Assembly (NCBI GenBank): GCA_012728855.1 | Contig: JAAYEH010000025.1 | Location: 1 to 40,936, forward strand | Source of the DNA: Rhodopirellula sp. | GTDB taxonomy: Bacteria; Planctomycetota; Planctomycetia; Pirellulales; Thermoguttaceae | DNA length: 40,936 bases | Direction: 5' to 3' | Part shown: piece by piece, positions 40,768 through 40,936 of the stretch | Layout: each line of letters begins with the position of its first letter | Numbering within the stretch: the stretch's first letter is position 1 | Position numbers and translations under genes: made by a program | Notes under the pieces: model-generated | Told to the model about the DNA's origin: nothing | Seen by the model: the letters and a program-made list of their open reading frames with translations, nothing else | Database searches by the model: none

Positions 40768-40936
40768 CTCCAACACTCCAACCCTCCAACACTCCAACAC
40801 TCCATTACTCCAACACTCCATTACTCCAACACTCCATTACTCCAACACTCCATTACTCCAACACTCCATTACTCCAACACTCCATTACTCCAACACTCCA
40901 TTACTCCATTACTCCATTACTCCATTACTCCATTAC
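40768..40936 (-). repeat. Octamer tandem array CTCCAACA/CTCCATTA (right array, runs off the window)
   Basis: About 21 consecutive octamers of form CTCCANNA (one CTCCAACC) start 18 bases after the IVP-family stop and continue to the end of the window. The first units are CTCCAACA. The middle alternates CTCCAACA with CTCCATTA, making a 16-base higher-order unit. The last units are all CTCCATTA. This graded order suggests growth by slippage or unequal exchange. It is not a CRISPR: there are no spacers and the unit is far too short. On the minus strand it reads as GGAG-containing units like the left array. Confidence 0.95.

Noticed and set aside
40768..40936. CRISPR-like array at the window end
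   Set aside because: The unit is 8 bases with no spacers and no cas gene, so it is a simple tandem repeat.

Overview
The window reads as a chromosomal segment of a planctomycete (Planctomycetota, Pirellulales-like). The DNA is GC-rich, and the gene set is typical of that phylum: a DUF1501 protein next to a DUF1549/DUF1553 protein, a secreted sulfatase, a pre-peptidase C-terminal (PPC) domain protein, an SdrD-like B-repeat fragment, very large secreted proteins, and planctomycete-type IS4 and IS1634 remnants. No rRNA, tRNA or CRISPR was seen. The stop codons are standard; for example TAG ends the ferritin gene.

Layout. 1-6.1 kb: a small hypothetical gene, a sulfatase and a GH38 alpha-mannosidase-like enzyme on the minus strand, then a ferritin on the plus strand. 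6.1-11.1 kb: a 1,304-residue secreted glycosidase-like protein, a strong hairpin repeat, a truncated SdrD-like fragment and an IS4-family remnant. 11.1-19.2 kb: a four-gene minus-strand operon of a giant TPR protein, an ExbB/TolQ channel, an ExbD/TolR subunit and a large membrane-anchored protein. That last protein has a TonB-like transmembrane helix, about 690 low-complexity residues and a C-terminal squalene-cyclase-like alpha/alpha domain. It is the most unusual object in the window. 19.2-25.6 kb: a PPC-domain protein, a DUF1501 protein and a frameshifted DUF1549/DUF1553 protein, all on the minus strand. 25.8-29.7 kb: an atypical Nramp-like transporter and a right-handed beta-helix enzyme whose 3' end is replaced by an IS1634-type remnant. 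29.8-32.5 kb: a plus-strand pair, a secreted glycosidase-like protein and an SGNH hydrolase with TPRs. 32.7-34.3 kb: a Tat-exported protein resembling L-fucose/L-arabinose isomerases, with a His/Cys-rich leader. 34.5-40.3 kb: a tightly overlapping plus-strand operon of a TPR/metallopeptidase gene broken by an in-frame TAG, a MazG-like pyrophosphohydrolase, a GldG-like membrane protein and an ABC ATPase. 40.3-40.9 kb: a four-helix-bundle (23S rRNA IVP family) gene between two oppositely oriented octamer arrays.

How it fits together. The left and middle parts suggest glycan scavenging: sulfatase, alpha-mannosidase, beta-helix enzyme and other glycosidase-like proteins, with a proton-driven ExbBD-type machine that could energise an envelope process. 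The right part looks like an ABC export or membrane-remodelling operon. Four loci are broken or truncated: SdrD fragment/IS4, beta-helix/IS1634, DUF1549 frameshift and TPR-peptidase TAG. Several long inverted repeats occur between genes. This could be real genome decay and transposon scarring. The two single-base defects could instead be assembly errors.
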